From contig JBKEAR010000064.1 of assembly GCA_047972425.1 (NCBI GenBank), forward strand, positions 1 to 11,635: a stretch of 11,635 bases of DNA. The letters run 5' to 3'. Numbering within the stretch: position 1 is the first letter of the stretch; each line of letters begins with the position of its first letter. The notes under the pieces were generated by a model that ran no database searches, was not told the DNA's origin, and saw only the letters and a list, made by a program, of their open reading frames with translations. Source of the DNA: JBKEAR01 sp047972425 (GTDB lineage: Bacteria; Pseudomonadota; Alphaproteobacteria; JBKEAR01). The position numbers and the translations under genes were made by a program. Of this stretch, positions 1 to 7,364 are shown in pieces.

Positions 1-2
1 AA

Positions 3-1850
3 TCAAACCTCATCTTGAAATTGCATATCATAAAGATTTTTATAATAGCCGCCAAGCTCTATCAGTTCCTGATGATTGGCTTGCTCAACAATTTGCCCTT
101 CCTTCATTACATAAATAATATCGGCATTGACAATGGTGGATAAACGGTGGGCAATCACAATAGCGGTACGCCCTTTCATCAAACGCTCTAAGGCACCTTG
201 TACCGCACGCTCCGATTCCGTATCTAAGGCCGATGTCGCTTCATCTAATAATAATATCGGCGCATTACGTACCATGGCGCGCGCAATTGCTAACCGTTGG
301 CGTTGCCCCCCCGAAAGTAAAATACCTTGCTCGCCAATTACCGTATTATAACCTTTGGGTAATTTGGTAATAAATTCATGGGCTGCCGCATTTTTGGCGG
401 CCTCGATAATCTCTTCATCAGTGGCATCGCTCCGGCCGTAACGGATATTTTCTTTCACCGTTGTATCAAATAACGTAACTTCCTGATTCACAAAAGCCAT
501 ATGGCTACGCAAACTATGTAAGGTAACATCGCGTACATCTTGACCATCAATTTTCACCGAACCCGCACTGACATCCCAAAAACGTAATATCAAATTCATA
601 ATGGTCGATTTCCCACTGCCCGATTGCCCCACAAGGGCAATGGTTTTACCCGCCGGCGCATGAAAGCTAATATCACGCAATACCGCCGGCATATTTTTAT
701 CGGGATCCTGAACAATCTTTCCGCGTTTTTTATCTAAAATACTATCTTCTTTCAGATGTTGATCCGGTGTATCATGGTAAGAGAATATCACATTTTCAAA
801 TATAACTTCACCATTAGATACAATAAGCTCTTTCGCATCGGGGGCATCTTTAATCACAATTTCCCGATCTAAAAGACCATAAATACGCCCGGCTGCTGCT
901 AAACCAAATTGTATGGCTACCGGAATACGCCCCAATTTTTTTGCAGGCTCGTAAGCGGCAATAAAAGCACCAATAAACACAACAAAGGCACCCGGCAATT
1001 TATCGCCCCAAATCACCTGATACCCCCCATAAACAATAATAGCTGCCGCAGCAAAACCGCCAAGCATTTCCATAAGCGGGCTTGTAATTCCGGTAAGTTT
1101 TAACCTTTTTATCGCCATTTGGCGCAAATTATCGGCCGATTGCTCAATTTTTTTATGCTCAAATTCTTCTTGCGTATAGGCTTGTACCACTTTGGTTGAG
1201 CGCATGGTTTGGCCAACAACCTCTAATAAAAACCCGCCTTCTAGTTGGAAATTCCGTGCCAAATTCTTCATCTTCTTTGTTAAATTACGTAACGGAAAAA
1301 TGGCAATAGGAACAATAATTAATGCAATCCCTGCCAAAAGAGGGTCTTTATAAACCATATAACCTGTTAGCCCCACTACCGAAACAACATTGCTGATAGA
1401 TGCAACAAGCTCGCGGGTTGTCCCACGAATTTGCCCGGTATCGTTTTGAAAGCGCGCTTGGAGCTGACCCGAACGGTTCTGATTAAAAAAAGCTTGGCTC
1501 TGGTGCAGTAATTTATCGGATAAACGCACTTGCATATCCATTACCATTTTGGCACCCACAATACCCATGAGTAGCTGGTAAATATAGGTAGAAAAACCAC
1601 GGGTTAGAAAAATAACAATAACAATTGCCGCTGTGCGAAATAATACTTGGCCGTTTTTACTAATAAAAACTTCATTAATTACTGGTTCTAGCTGGCTAAC
1701 CATACCAATAGACATTGCCCCTGCTAAAGAGCTAAAGATGGCTCCAAAAATAAAATACCATTTATTGGGGATAACATATTCGACAAAGAGTCTTTTGACA
1801 ATCTCCGAGCTATTATCCGGCACTTGCTCTTTTGGCTTTTTTTTCGCCAT
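3..1850 (-). CDS. MsbA-type ABC exporter (fused membrane and ATPase domains)
   Basis: This 615-residue half-transporter should act as an inner-membrane homodimer exporting a lipid or hydrophobic compound. The MsbA/lipid A flippase and multidrug exporter subfamilies both fit, and the sequence alone does not decide. Membrane segments lie at about 32-52, 72-98, 150-187 and 258-300. The ATPase domain has A-loop Tyr358, Walker A GQSGSGKST (408-416), Q-loop Gln456, signature LSGGQ (512-516), Walker B ending in Asp536-Glu537, and switch His568, so it looks fully active. One oddity is about 24 extra charged residues between the A-loop and the VLRDISF strand (roughly 360-388), where relatives have a short turn. 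The start is supported by AGAGGTG about 8 nt upstream. It follows the Lon-like gene by 66 bp without a terminator, so co-transcription is likely, although a TAGAAT hexamer (1874-1879) could be its own -10. Confidence 0.93.
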   Translation of the reverse strand: MAKKKPKEQVPDNSSEIVKRLFVEYVIPNKWYFIFGAIFSSLAGAMSIGMVSQLEPVINEVFISKNGQVLFRTAAIVIVIFLTRGFSTYIYQLLMGIVGAKMVMDMQVRLSDKLLHQSQAFFNQNRSGQLQARFQNDTGQIRGTTRELVASISNVVSVVGLTGYMVYKDPLLAGIALIIVPIAIFPLRNLTKKMKNLARNFQLEGGFLLEVVGQTMRSTKVVQAYTQEEFEHKKIEQSADNLRQMAIKRLKLTGITSPLMEMLGGFAAAAIIVYGGYQVIWGDKLPGAFVVFIGAFIAAYEPAKKLGRIPVAIQFGLAAAGRIYGLLDREIVIKDAPDAKELIVSNGEVIFENVIFSYHDTPDQHLKEDSILDKKRGKIVQDPDKNMPAVLRDISFHAPAGKTIALVGQSGSGKSTIMNLILRFWDVSAGSVKIDGQDVRDVTLHSLRSHMAFVNQEVTLFDTTVKENIRYGRSDATDEEIIEAAKNAAAHEFITKLPKGYNTVIGEQGILLSGGQRQRLAIARAMVRNAPILLLDEATSALDTESERAVQGALERLMKGRTAIVIAHRLSTIVNADIIYVMKEGQIVEQANHQELIELGGYYKNLYDMQFQDEV

Positions 1851-1916
1851 ATAAATACACCTCTATTTTTATAATTCTATGGGATAAACTATCACATTGA
1901 GCACCAAATAAAAAGC

Positions 1917-4346
1917 CTATTTAAAGCTTTGCATGGATTGTGCCATTTGTTTTAAACGGTTATAGACTTTATGGTTAATGCTATCTGGCTCAAACGTACA
2001 ATTCTCTAACTTTCTACCGGCTTTCATCTGAGTGAGAATTTCGATGCCCTCATTGATGTGACCCACCGACCATATCCGAAAATCCCCACGCTCAACAGCC
2101 TTTAATATACGGGTCTCAAGCATTAAGTTTTGTTCATTCATTTTAGGGATAATTACCCCATGCTCGCCGGTTAATCCACGGGCTTGGCAAATATCAAAAA
2201 AGCCCTCTATTTTTTCATTCACACCCCCAATCGCTTGCACATTGCCCTTCTGGTCCATAGAGCCTGTAACTGCAATAGCCTGATTAATCGGCACATCGGC
2301 AAGGGCAGAGAGCAAACTATAGGCCTCGGTCGATGATGCACTATCGCCATCGACCCCAAAATAGCTCTGCTCAAATGTCAGGCTGGCTGCTAAACTAAGC
2401 GGAAACTCTTGGGCAAAGGTCGATGCCAAATAGGCGGCTAAAATCATGACCCCTTTCGAGTGAAGGTTCCCTCCCAAGTCGACCTCGCGTTCAATATCCA
2501 CCACCCCGGTTTTACCCGGCCAAACAAGGGCTGTTATTCTTGCCGGTTGGCCAAAAGCAAAGCGATCGGTCGCCAGCACGCTTAAGCCGTTAATTTGCCC
2601 GACCTTATAGCCTTGGGTTTCGATATTGAGTACGCCTGTGTTAATTTGTTCTTGGATAAGCGAGCGCATTTTATCGGCACGGAAGATACGCCCATCGATT
2701 GCGGCATCAATATGCTGTGCCTGAACAAGTGGGTTATTTTGTGCCAATTGGCTAGCCTCACGCAGTAAATCCACAATAGATGCCATATGGGCGGTTAGTT
2801 TATTTTGATCCTCCGTCATGCGGCTCCCATATTCAATCACACGGGCAACAGCTTTATTATCTAAGGGCTTGAGTTCCTCCTCTTTAGTAACCAAAGCAAT
2901 AAAGCGACCATAAAGCTCTTCGCTTTCTATATTGCGGGGGATTTCCGTATCAAAATCAGCCACTACCTTAAAAAGCTCGTTAAAATCATTATCATAGGCC
3001 GAAAGTAGCGATAATATTTGGCGGTCACCCAATAAAATCACCTTAACATTTAAGGGTATTTTTTGCGGGCTTAAACTCACTAAAGTTGTGGTGGTGGCTT
3101 GGTCTATCACAAGGTCGAAGCTGATATATCCCGTACTTAACGCTCTTTTTAAGGAATCCCAAGCTAAGGGTTCGGCCAATAATTTATCGGCATCAATCAC
3201 TAAAGTCCCGCCATTGGCTTGGTGCAAGGCACCAGCTTTAATTAAATTAAAATCGGTGAGTTGCGAGCCATATTTGGGCACATATTCAATATGGCCAATT
3301 AAATTGGCAAGGCTTGGGTTTTCGCAATAAACAATGGGCGAGCCATTACAATAATCATCATCTTCATCACAAGAATGATCCACAATCAAATTAATACCAA
3401 AACGTCTAAGCGGTGCCACATCATCAAAATTCACAATATCGTTAATCGGCATATTGCGCGATGATTTATCGGGGGCTTCATCTTGGGGTACAAAAACCAA
3501 AGGATCGTCCAAAATAGCCCTGCGCATGCGCGAAACCCAAGCAGCAACCTCGCTTTGCTCTTGCCATTCAATAAGTATTTCCGAGATTAAATGATCCACC
3601 GCATGTAAAACCACCTCTTTTTCCAAAGCTTTAAAGGAAGAGCGCCTTTTGCGCTCAATCAGCGGGATTTCATTCACACTTTCTTGGAGCTTCTCTTGAT
3701 ATTTTAGCAATTTACCTTCAATTTTATCACGCTCTGTATCATCTAAGGCATCAATCACTTCCGCTGCATAAGGCTCGCCATTTTCATCGGCGGCAATAAC
3801 CGAAAACCCCACATCAGTCGAGCGGATCAACACTTGCTCTTCCAAGGCTTTTGCAGAAATTTCCCGAAATAAATCCTCTTGCATTTCGTTATATTCTTGA
3901 TTGAGTTTGTTATAACGCAAGCGATATTCATCGCCCTCGAAAATAGAAGGGATTGTATAAGATAAATCTTCCACCAATTTTTCAATTTGGATTTTTAAGT
4001 GTGCCCCGCACCTTGGTGGAATTTTAAGCGCTAAAGGCTCATTATTATTTTCGAAATTATAAACATACACCCAATCATAGGCATGATTAAATGGGGGTGT
4101 TTTGCTTTGGAGCCAGCGCATAATTAATGATTTTTTACCCGTACCATAAGGGCCAACTGCATATAAGTTATAGCCTTTTTGGGGCATTTGCATGGTGAAA
4201 TCGAGAGCCTGCATCGCACGCTCTTGGTTAATCACCCCATCTAAAGGCTGCAATTCGGCTGTGGATGCAAAATTTGTTGCCGCACGAGATGCAAATCGGT
4301 AAAGGGCAGATAATGGTAATGGGTCATGCTTATGGCTTTGTTTCAT
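1917..4346 (-). CDS. Lon-family AAA+ protease (LonB-like, AAA_32 plus Lon_C)
   Basis: An 809-residue cytoplasmic protease with an N-terminal ATPase region and a C-terminal Lon proteolytic domain. It lacks the long substrate-binding N-domain of classical Lon and resembles the uncharacterised proteobacterial group carrying the AAA_32 domain. The P-loop is GPYGTGKK (65-72), with Lys where Ser/Thr is usual; Ser73 follows. The Walker B-like strand is GGTLVIDADKLL (379-390). The proteolytic Ser-Lys dyad is clear: Ser669 in VDGDSAS and Lys712 in NEKIEG. Their 43-residue spacing equals that of E. coli Lon (Ser679/Lys722). Residues about 135-245 are highly charged and probably helical or coiled coil. 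The ATG is preceded by GGAG with a 5-nt spacer. A TAGAAT hexamer (4383-4388) is a plausible -10, giving a leader of about 30 nt, but no good -35 is seen. Physiological substrates are unknown. Confidence 0.9.
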   Translation of the reverse strand: MKQSHKHDPLPLSALYRFASRAATNFASTAELQPLDGVINQERAMQALDFTMQMPQKGYNLYAVGPYGTGKKSLIMRWLQSKTPPFNHAYDWVYVYNFENNNEPLALKIPPRCGAHLKIQIEKLVEDLSYTIPSIFEGDEYRLRYNKLNQEYNEMQEDLFREISAKALEEQVLIRSTDVGFSVIAADENGEPYAAEVIDALDDTERDKIEGKLLKYQEKLQESVNEIPLIERKRRSSFKALEKEVVLHAVDHLISEILIEWQEQSEVAAWVSRMRRAILDDPLVFVPQDEAPDKSSRNMPINDIVNFDDVAPLRRFGINLIVDHSCDEDDDYCNGSPIVYCENPSLANLIGHIEYVPKYGSQLTDFNLIKAGALHQANGGTLVIDADKLLAEPLAWDSLKRALSTGYISFDLVIDQATTTTLVSLSPQKIPLNVKVILLGDRQILSLLSAYDNDFNELFKVVADFDTEIPRNIESEELYGRFIALVTKEEELKPLDNKAVARVIEYGSRMTEDQNKLTAHMASIVDLLREASQLAQNNPLVQAQHIDAAIDGRIFRADKMRSLIQEQINTGVLNIETQGYKVGQINGLSVLATDRFAFGQPARITALVWPGKTGVVDIEREVDLGGNLHSKGVMILAAYLASTFAQEFPLSLAASLTFEQSYFGVDGDSASSTEAYSLLSALADVPINQAIAVTGSMDQKGNVQAIGGVNEKIEGFFDICQARGLTGEHGVIIPKMNEQNLMLETRILKAVERGDFRIWSVGHINEGIEILTQMKAGRKLENCTFEPDSINHKVYNRLKQMAQSMQSFK

Positions 4347-4416
4347 TATAACTCCAAAAAATTCTTGGGTTCATTATGGATTATTCTATCATGAATTATT
4401 AAAAGCGACCGAATAA

Positions 4417-4446
4417 AAAATTCCCCGAATATATTCGGGGAATTTT
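4417..4446 (-). terminator. Rho-independent terminator after the 57-residue ORF
   Basis: The inverted repeat AAAATTCCCCGAAT / ATTCGGGGAATTTT (arms 4417-4430 and 4433-4446) forms a strong stem with a small loop. It is flanked by A-runs on the left and T-runs on the right, so it could work in both directions. On the minus strand it lies about 44 nt past the stop of the small ORF and before the Lon-like gene, which insulates the two units. Confidence 0.85.
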
Positions 4447-4489
4447 TCTAGGAGAGAGAGCTATGAGAAAGATAAAATATATAAATATT

Positions 4490-4663
4490 TTATGAACAAT
4501 CGCAATCCATAGCCGATGCCGATTGCAGCTCTTGTACCTTACGTTGTGCTTTTCGTGCTAATATATCCATACCAAGCTCCTCTAAAATAGCGGCTTCGGC
4601 AGATAAAGCTTGAAGCTGCAAGCAAAATTCGGTTTCAGTTGTATTTTTTACAATTGTTTGCAT
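4490..4663 (-). CDS. Small 57-residue protein with Cys-rich C-terminus, sigma-54-type promoter
   Basis: I do not recognise this protein. The ORF starts with MQTIVKNTTETEF and ends in MDCDCS. The middle (about 12-48) is rich in Leu, Ala, Glu and Gln and looks like one or two amphipathic helices. Cysteines are at 14, 54 and 56, with the last two in an Asp-Cys-Asp-Cys-Ser tail. There is no signal peptide or membrane segment. Evidence that it is a real gene comes from its surroundings: GGAAG sits about 7 nt before the ATG, a near-consensus sigma-54 promoter lies about 50 bp upstream in the correct orientation, and a strong terminator follows the stop. It is thus a compact one-gene unit, divergent from the lysozyme-inhibitor gene. 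The tail could bind metal or be the core of a modified peptide, but no modifying enzyme is in the window, so this is speculation. Confidence 0.72.
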   Translation of the reverse strand: MQTIVKNTTETEFCLQLQALSAEAAILEELGMDILARKAQRKVQELQSASAMDCDCS

Positions 4664-4711
4664 ATTAAACTTCCTTTCAATCTGGCTAATAAATAGCCTT
4701 AATCAATAGTA

Positions 4712-4728
4712 TGCAAAAACCATGCCAA
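4712..4728 (-). promoter_or_regulatory. Sigma-54 (RpoN) promoter for the 57-residue ORF
   Basis: The minus strand reads TTGGCATGGTTTTTGCA. Against the RpoN consensus TGGCACG-N4-TTGCW it has one mismatch (T for C), and the GG and GC doublets are exactly 12 nt apart, as -24/-12 elements must be. The start point would be near 4701, giving a leader of about 38 nt that includes the GGAAG ribosome binding site. Such promoters need an enhancer-binding activator; its site would probably be within 4730-4860. Confidence 0.78.
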
Positions 4729-4741
4729 TATTATGTATTTC

Positions 4742-4761
4742 TTTATTATATTTATAATAAA
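4742..4761. repeat. AT-only palindrome in the divergent intergenic region
   Basis: Arms TTTATTATA (4742-4750) and TATAATAAA (4753-4761) are a perfect 9-bp dyad around a 2-nt centre. It begins 14 bp upstream of the sigma-54 motif as read on the minus strand. The right arm contains a perfect TATAAT that could serve as the -10 for the plus-strand lysozyme-inhibitor gene, although no good -35 is seen. It may be an operator, or chance in AT-rich DNA. In the rest of 4764-4860 I see only AT-rich sequence. Confidence 0.4.
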
Positions 4762-4860
4762 AGTTGCATATAAATCGCTATCTAGCCCTAATTTTAACAA
4801 AAATATATTCTTTAATAAATAATCGGTTTATTTTAACTAACCAATTTATAAAGAAATTTT

Positions 4861-5745
4861 ATGTGTATTTTTATCTTTCTTGCTTATATTATCTCTGTTT
4901 TTTTTATTCCTCAATTGGCTAGCGCAACCGCCGATGGCCCCGATTACTTCAAAAATAAAAACAACTATAGCGTTTATTTATACGAAAATGCAAATGCGCA
5001 ATCGCATATTTTGGCCGAAATCCCTGCCCACAGGGATTATCTAAAGAATATGGGTTGTACGGGTATGCTCCGTTTAGATGAATGGGAAAAGATGAGTGAT
5101 GACGAAAAACAACAGTTTCGAGAAAATATTTGGTGTAAAGTACCCTACATAACCATAGAAGGCTGGGTAAAAAATACGGATTTAGCCGAGGGTTCTTCCA
5201 TAGCTGATTTACCCATGTTTTTATGCGATACACCCAATTTAAATGAAATTGAAGCCCTGATTTGCCATGACGATGAACTTAAAGTTTTAGACTATGAAAT
5301 AACTATTGTTTATAACCAAGCCCATATAGTTGCACAAAAATCGGGGAATGTACAAGAGCTGGAAAATAGCCAACAAAATTGGATAAAAGCCCGTAATGAT
5401 TGCAATAAGGAAGCCGATAAAAAAACCTGCACCCAAACCCAATATTTAAAGCGCATTGCTTATTTACAAACTTATTGGGCGCTTATTAATGCCGATATTA
5501 AAGCCACTTATTTATGTGATGGTGCTTCACCTTTTGCATTAACAGCATATTATTATATTTATTCGTCTATACCTGCCGTAAAAATTGAATATAACGATAA
5601 AGTTGATGTGTTATTAGAGTCAATTACAGCGAGCGGTGCTAAATATGAAGATACAAATGGGAAATTATTTTGGGCAAAAGGCAATAAAGCGCTATTTAAG
5701 CTCAATAATAATGCAGCTGAGCTCCAATGTACAACCAACCAGTGA
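4861..5745 (+). CDS. Secreted multi-domain lysozyme inhibitor (SH3-like, LprI/DUF1311, MliC)
   Basis: A 294-residue exported protein. A hydrophobic signal peptide, unusually without an N-terminal positive charge, ends at about Ala22 (QLASA). Residues 33-110 resemble a bacterial SH3 domain (YSVYLYENANA to EGWVKNTDL). Residues 122-205 match the Cys-bearing LprI/DUF1311 family (Cys122, Cys135, Cys181, Cys190). Residues 214-292 match MliC: YLCDG with Cys219, SGAKY (258-262), the FWAKGNKA block with Lys273, and closing Cys290. In known MliC proteins the Ser of SGxxY and the Lys of the KG motif contact the lysozyme active site; both are kept here. The role inferred is protection of periplasmic peptidoglycan from c-type lysozyme. 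The Shine-Dalgarno is weak (AAAGAAA), but an in-frame TAA at 4849-4851 leaves no earlier ATG. It converges on mgtE with a 13-bp gap; only a weak 6-bp AU stem (5755-5773) could terminate it. Confidence 0.85.
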   Translation: MCIFIFLAYIISVFFIPQLASATADGPDYFKNKNNYSVYLYENANAQSHILAEIPAHRDYLKNMGCTGMLRLDEWEKMSDDEKQQFRENIWCKVPYITIEGWVKNTDLAEGSSIADLPMFLCDTPNLNEIEALICHDDELKVLDYEITIVYNQAHIVAQKSGNVQELENSQQNWIKARNDCNKEADKKTCTQTQYLKRIAYLQTYWALINADIKATYLCDGASPFALTAYYYIYSSIPAVKIEYNDKVDVLLESITASGAKYEDTNGKLFWAKGNKALFKLNNNAAELQCTTNQ

Positions 5746-5758
5746 TTTAATAATATGT

Positions 5759-7177
5759 TTAGAGCAAAAACATTTTAGCAAAGCCAAGGAAGACCATAAA
5801 GCCGATAACATCGGTAACGGTTGTTAAAACTACCGATGATGCCACCGCAGGGTCGACACCAAATTTGGTAAGCCCTAATGGTATGAGCGCACCCGATAAT
5901 GCGGCCACGATGAGGTTTAAAATGAGGGCAGCGGCAATTACAAAGGCCAATGCGGCATCAAACTGCCAAAAATAAGTGACAACTCCACCAATAATGGCGA
6001 GCAATATACCGTTGATTAGCCCCACAATACCCTCTTTACGGATAAAGCGCCATGCATTGGCAGCACCCAATTCTCTGGTAGCGATAGCCCGTATAGCAAC
6101 TGTAAGGGTTTGTGTGCCCGCATTACCCCCCATAGATGCCACAATGGGCATAAGTGCAGCTAATACGACCACGGCCTCGATGGTATCGGCAAAAAAAGCA
6201 ATGACTACGGTGGAAAGTACACAGGTAAACAGATTGATAATCAGCCAACGCAAGCGGGCTTTAGCCGTTGGGCGAATGCGCTCGTATAAATCTTCATCAT
6301 GCACGCCACCTAAGGCCATTAAATCTTCTTCATGTTCTTCTTCAATAACGTCCACAACGTCATCAATAGTAATTTCACCAATCATGCGCCCATTATCATC
6401 AACAACCGGGGCAGCCACAAGGTCTATTTGTTTAAACAGAAAGGCCACATCTTCTTGGTCCATATCACCCGCAATGGTTGGCAAATCGCCTTCGGAAATA
6501 TCTTTAAGTTCCACATTACGTTTGGTTTGTAAAAGCTTAGATAGCGCCACTTGTCCCATGGGTTTGGCTTGAGAATCCAATAGGTAAATATTATAAAATT
6601 GATCGGGTAAATCATTATTATCTTCTTCGGCTTCGCGTCTAAACCAGTCAATCGCATCGCCCACATTCATATAAGAGGGAAAAGCAATGAACTCATGGTT
6701 CATCATCCGCCCGGCACTATCTTCGGGCCAAGAGAAGCTTTGGCGTAAGGCTTGCTGATCCTCGGCATCTAAGTTTTGGATAATCGCTTCGCGCTCGGCA
6801 TCGGTATCTAAACTTTCTAATACCGCAACCGCATCATCGCTTTCGAGCTCTCGGACAACATTGGTTAAGTCTTTAACGTCCAGCTCGTCCATCATCTCCG
6901 AGCTTACAACCTCATCGAGATCCGCCCAAAACTCATATTCGCCCTGTTTATTTAAAAACTGCGCAAGCTCTAAACGTTGTTGGGTGTTATCTAAATGTTG
7001 AATCAGATCGGCTTGCTCAGAGGGATGATAGTCATCGGCAACGGATTTTAAGGCATCAAAATCCTTATCTTCTAGCCATTCTTCAACTTGCCGGATATCT
7101 TCGGGGCTAATTGACCATTCTTCAGTAATTTCGGTAGCCAATGTGCGATTATCGCCCATATTTTGCATTTCAGCCAT
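5759..7177 (-). CDS. mgtE: Magnesium channel/transporter MgtE
   Basis: A 472-residue inner-membrane protein of normal MgtE length. It has the cytosolic helical N-domain (about 25-150, acidic), paired CBS domains (about 155-280) that sense intracellular magnesium, a connecting helix, and five membrane segments from about 310 to 470. The family hallmark PIVASMGGNAGTQT spans 344-357. Asp456 in TTVTDVIGF matches the pore aspartate of the structurally known Thermus protein. It should admit magnesium and close when cytosolic magnesium is high. The start has AAGGA about 10 nt upstream and a promoter of its own. The next gene upstream, ychF, ends at a terminator, so mgtE is probably transcribed alone. 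Its 3' end meets the lysozyme-inhibitor gene head-on. Confidence 0.97.
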   Translation of the reverse strand: MAEMQNMGDNRTLATEITEEWSISPEDIRQVEEWLEDKDFDALKSVADDYHPSEQADLIQHLDNTQQRLELAQFLNKQGEYEFWADLDEVVSSEMMDELDVKDLTNVVRELESDDAVAVLESLDTDAEREAIIQNLDAEDQQALRQSFSWPEDSAGRMMNHEFIAFPSYMNVGDAIDWFRREAEEDNNDLPDQFYNIYLLDSQAKPMGQVALSKLLQTKRNVELKDISEGDLPTIAGDMDQEDVAFLFKQIDLVAAPVVDDNGRMIGEITIDDVVDVIEEEHEEDLMALGGVHDEDLYERIRPTAKARLRWLIINLFTCVLSTVVIAFFADTIEAVVVLAALMPIVASMGGNAGTQTLTVAIRAIATRELGAANAWRFIRKEGIVGLINGILLAIIGGVVTYFWQFDAALAFVIAAALILNLIVAALSGALIPLGLTKFGVDPAVASSVVLTTVTDVIGFMVFLGFAKMFLL

Positions 7178-7215
7178 AACCCCAAATCCTTTATCTTATG
7201 AATTTTACTTTAATA

Positions 7216-7244
7216 TTTTTAGCCTTTATCAGCCAATTTGTCAA
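7216..7244 (-). promoter_or_regulatory. Sigma-70-type promoter of mgtE
   Basis: On the minus strand, TTGACA (7244-7239, perfect -35) is followed after 17 nt by TAAAAA (7221-7216, 4 of 6 at -10). The predicted start is near 7209, leaving a leader of about 32 nt that contains the AAGGA ribosome binding site. That is too short for a magnesium riboswitch. Confidence 0.65.
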
Positions 7245-7255
7245 AATTGAAATAT

Positions 7256-7302
7256 CAAAATGCAAAATCAATAAACATATTTGCAAAAAACATTGCATTT
7301 TG
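7256..7302. repeat. Inverted repeat upstream of the mgtE promoter
   Basis: CAAAATGCAA (7256-7265) and its exact reverse complement TTGCATTTTG (7293-7302) flank 27 nt that hold a further TTTGCAAAA-like core. It lies 11 bp upstream of the mgtE -35, where an activator or repressor could bind, and is outside any gene. No regulator is recognised. Confidence 0.4.
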
Positions 7303-7321
7303 CGAATATGAAACCATAAAA

Positions 7322-7341
7322 AGCAGGGCTACTGCCCTGCT
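7322..7341 (-). terminator. Rho-independent terminator of the rplY-pth-ychF operon
   Basis: The 8-bp GC-rich stem AGCAGGGC/GCCCTGCT has a 4-nt loop and, on the minus strand, is followed by a run of five T. It begins 23 nt past the ychF stop, separating the operon from mgtE. Confidence 0.9.
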
Positions 7342-7364
7342 AAACCATAATAATTCGTTACGGA

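Noticed and set aside
4490..4663. Reading the 57-residue ORF as a methanobactin or other named modified-peptide precursor
   Set aside because: The Cys pattern does not match known precursors and no maturation enzyme gene is in the window.
5755..5773. Hairpin ATGTTT/AAACAT followed by TTTT between the converging lysozyme-inhibitor and mgtE genes
   Set aside because: Only six AT-rich base pairs, too weak to call a terminator; noted only as a possible one.
5976..6572. Plus-strand open frame of 198 codons opposite mgtE
   Set aside because: It is a shadow of mgtE: low-complexity Ser/Thr/Ile-rich translation, no ribosome binding site, fully inside a clearly real gene on the other strand.
7178..7209. 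Magnesium riboswitch upstream of mgtE
   Set aside because: The predicted leader is only about 32 nt, too short to hold one.
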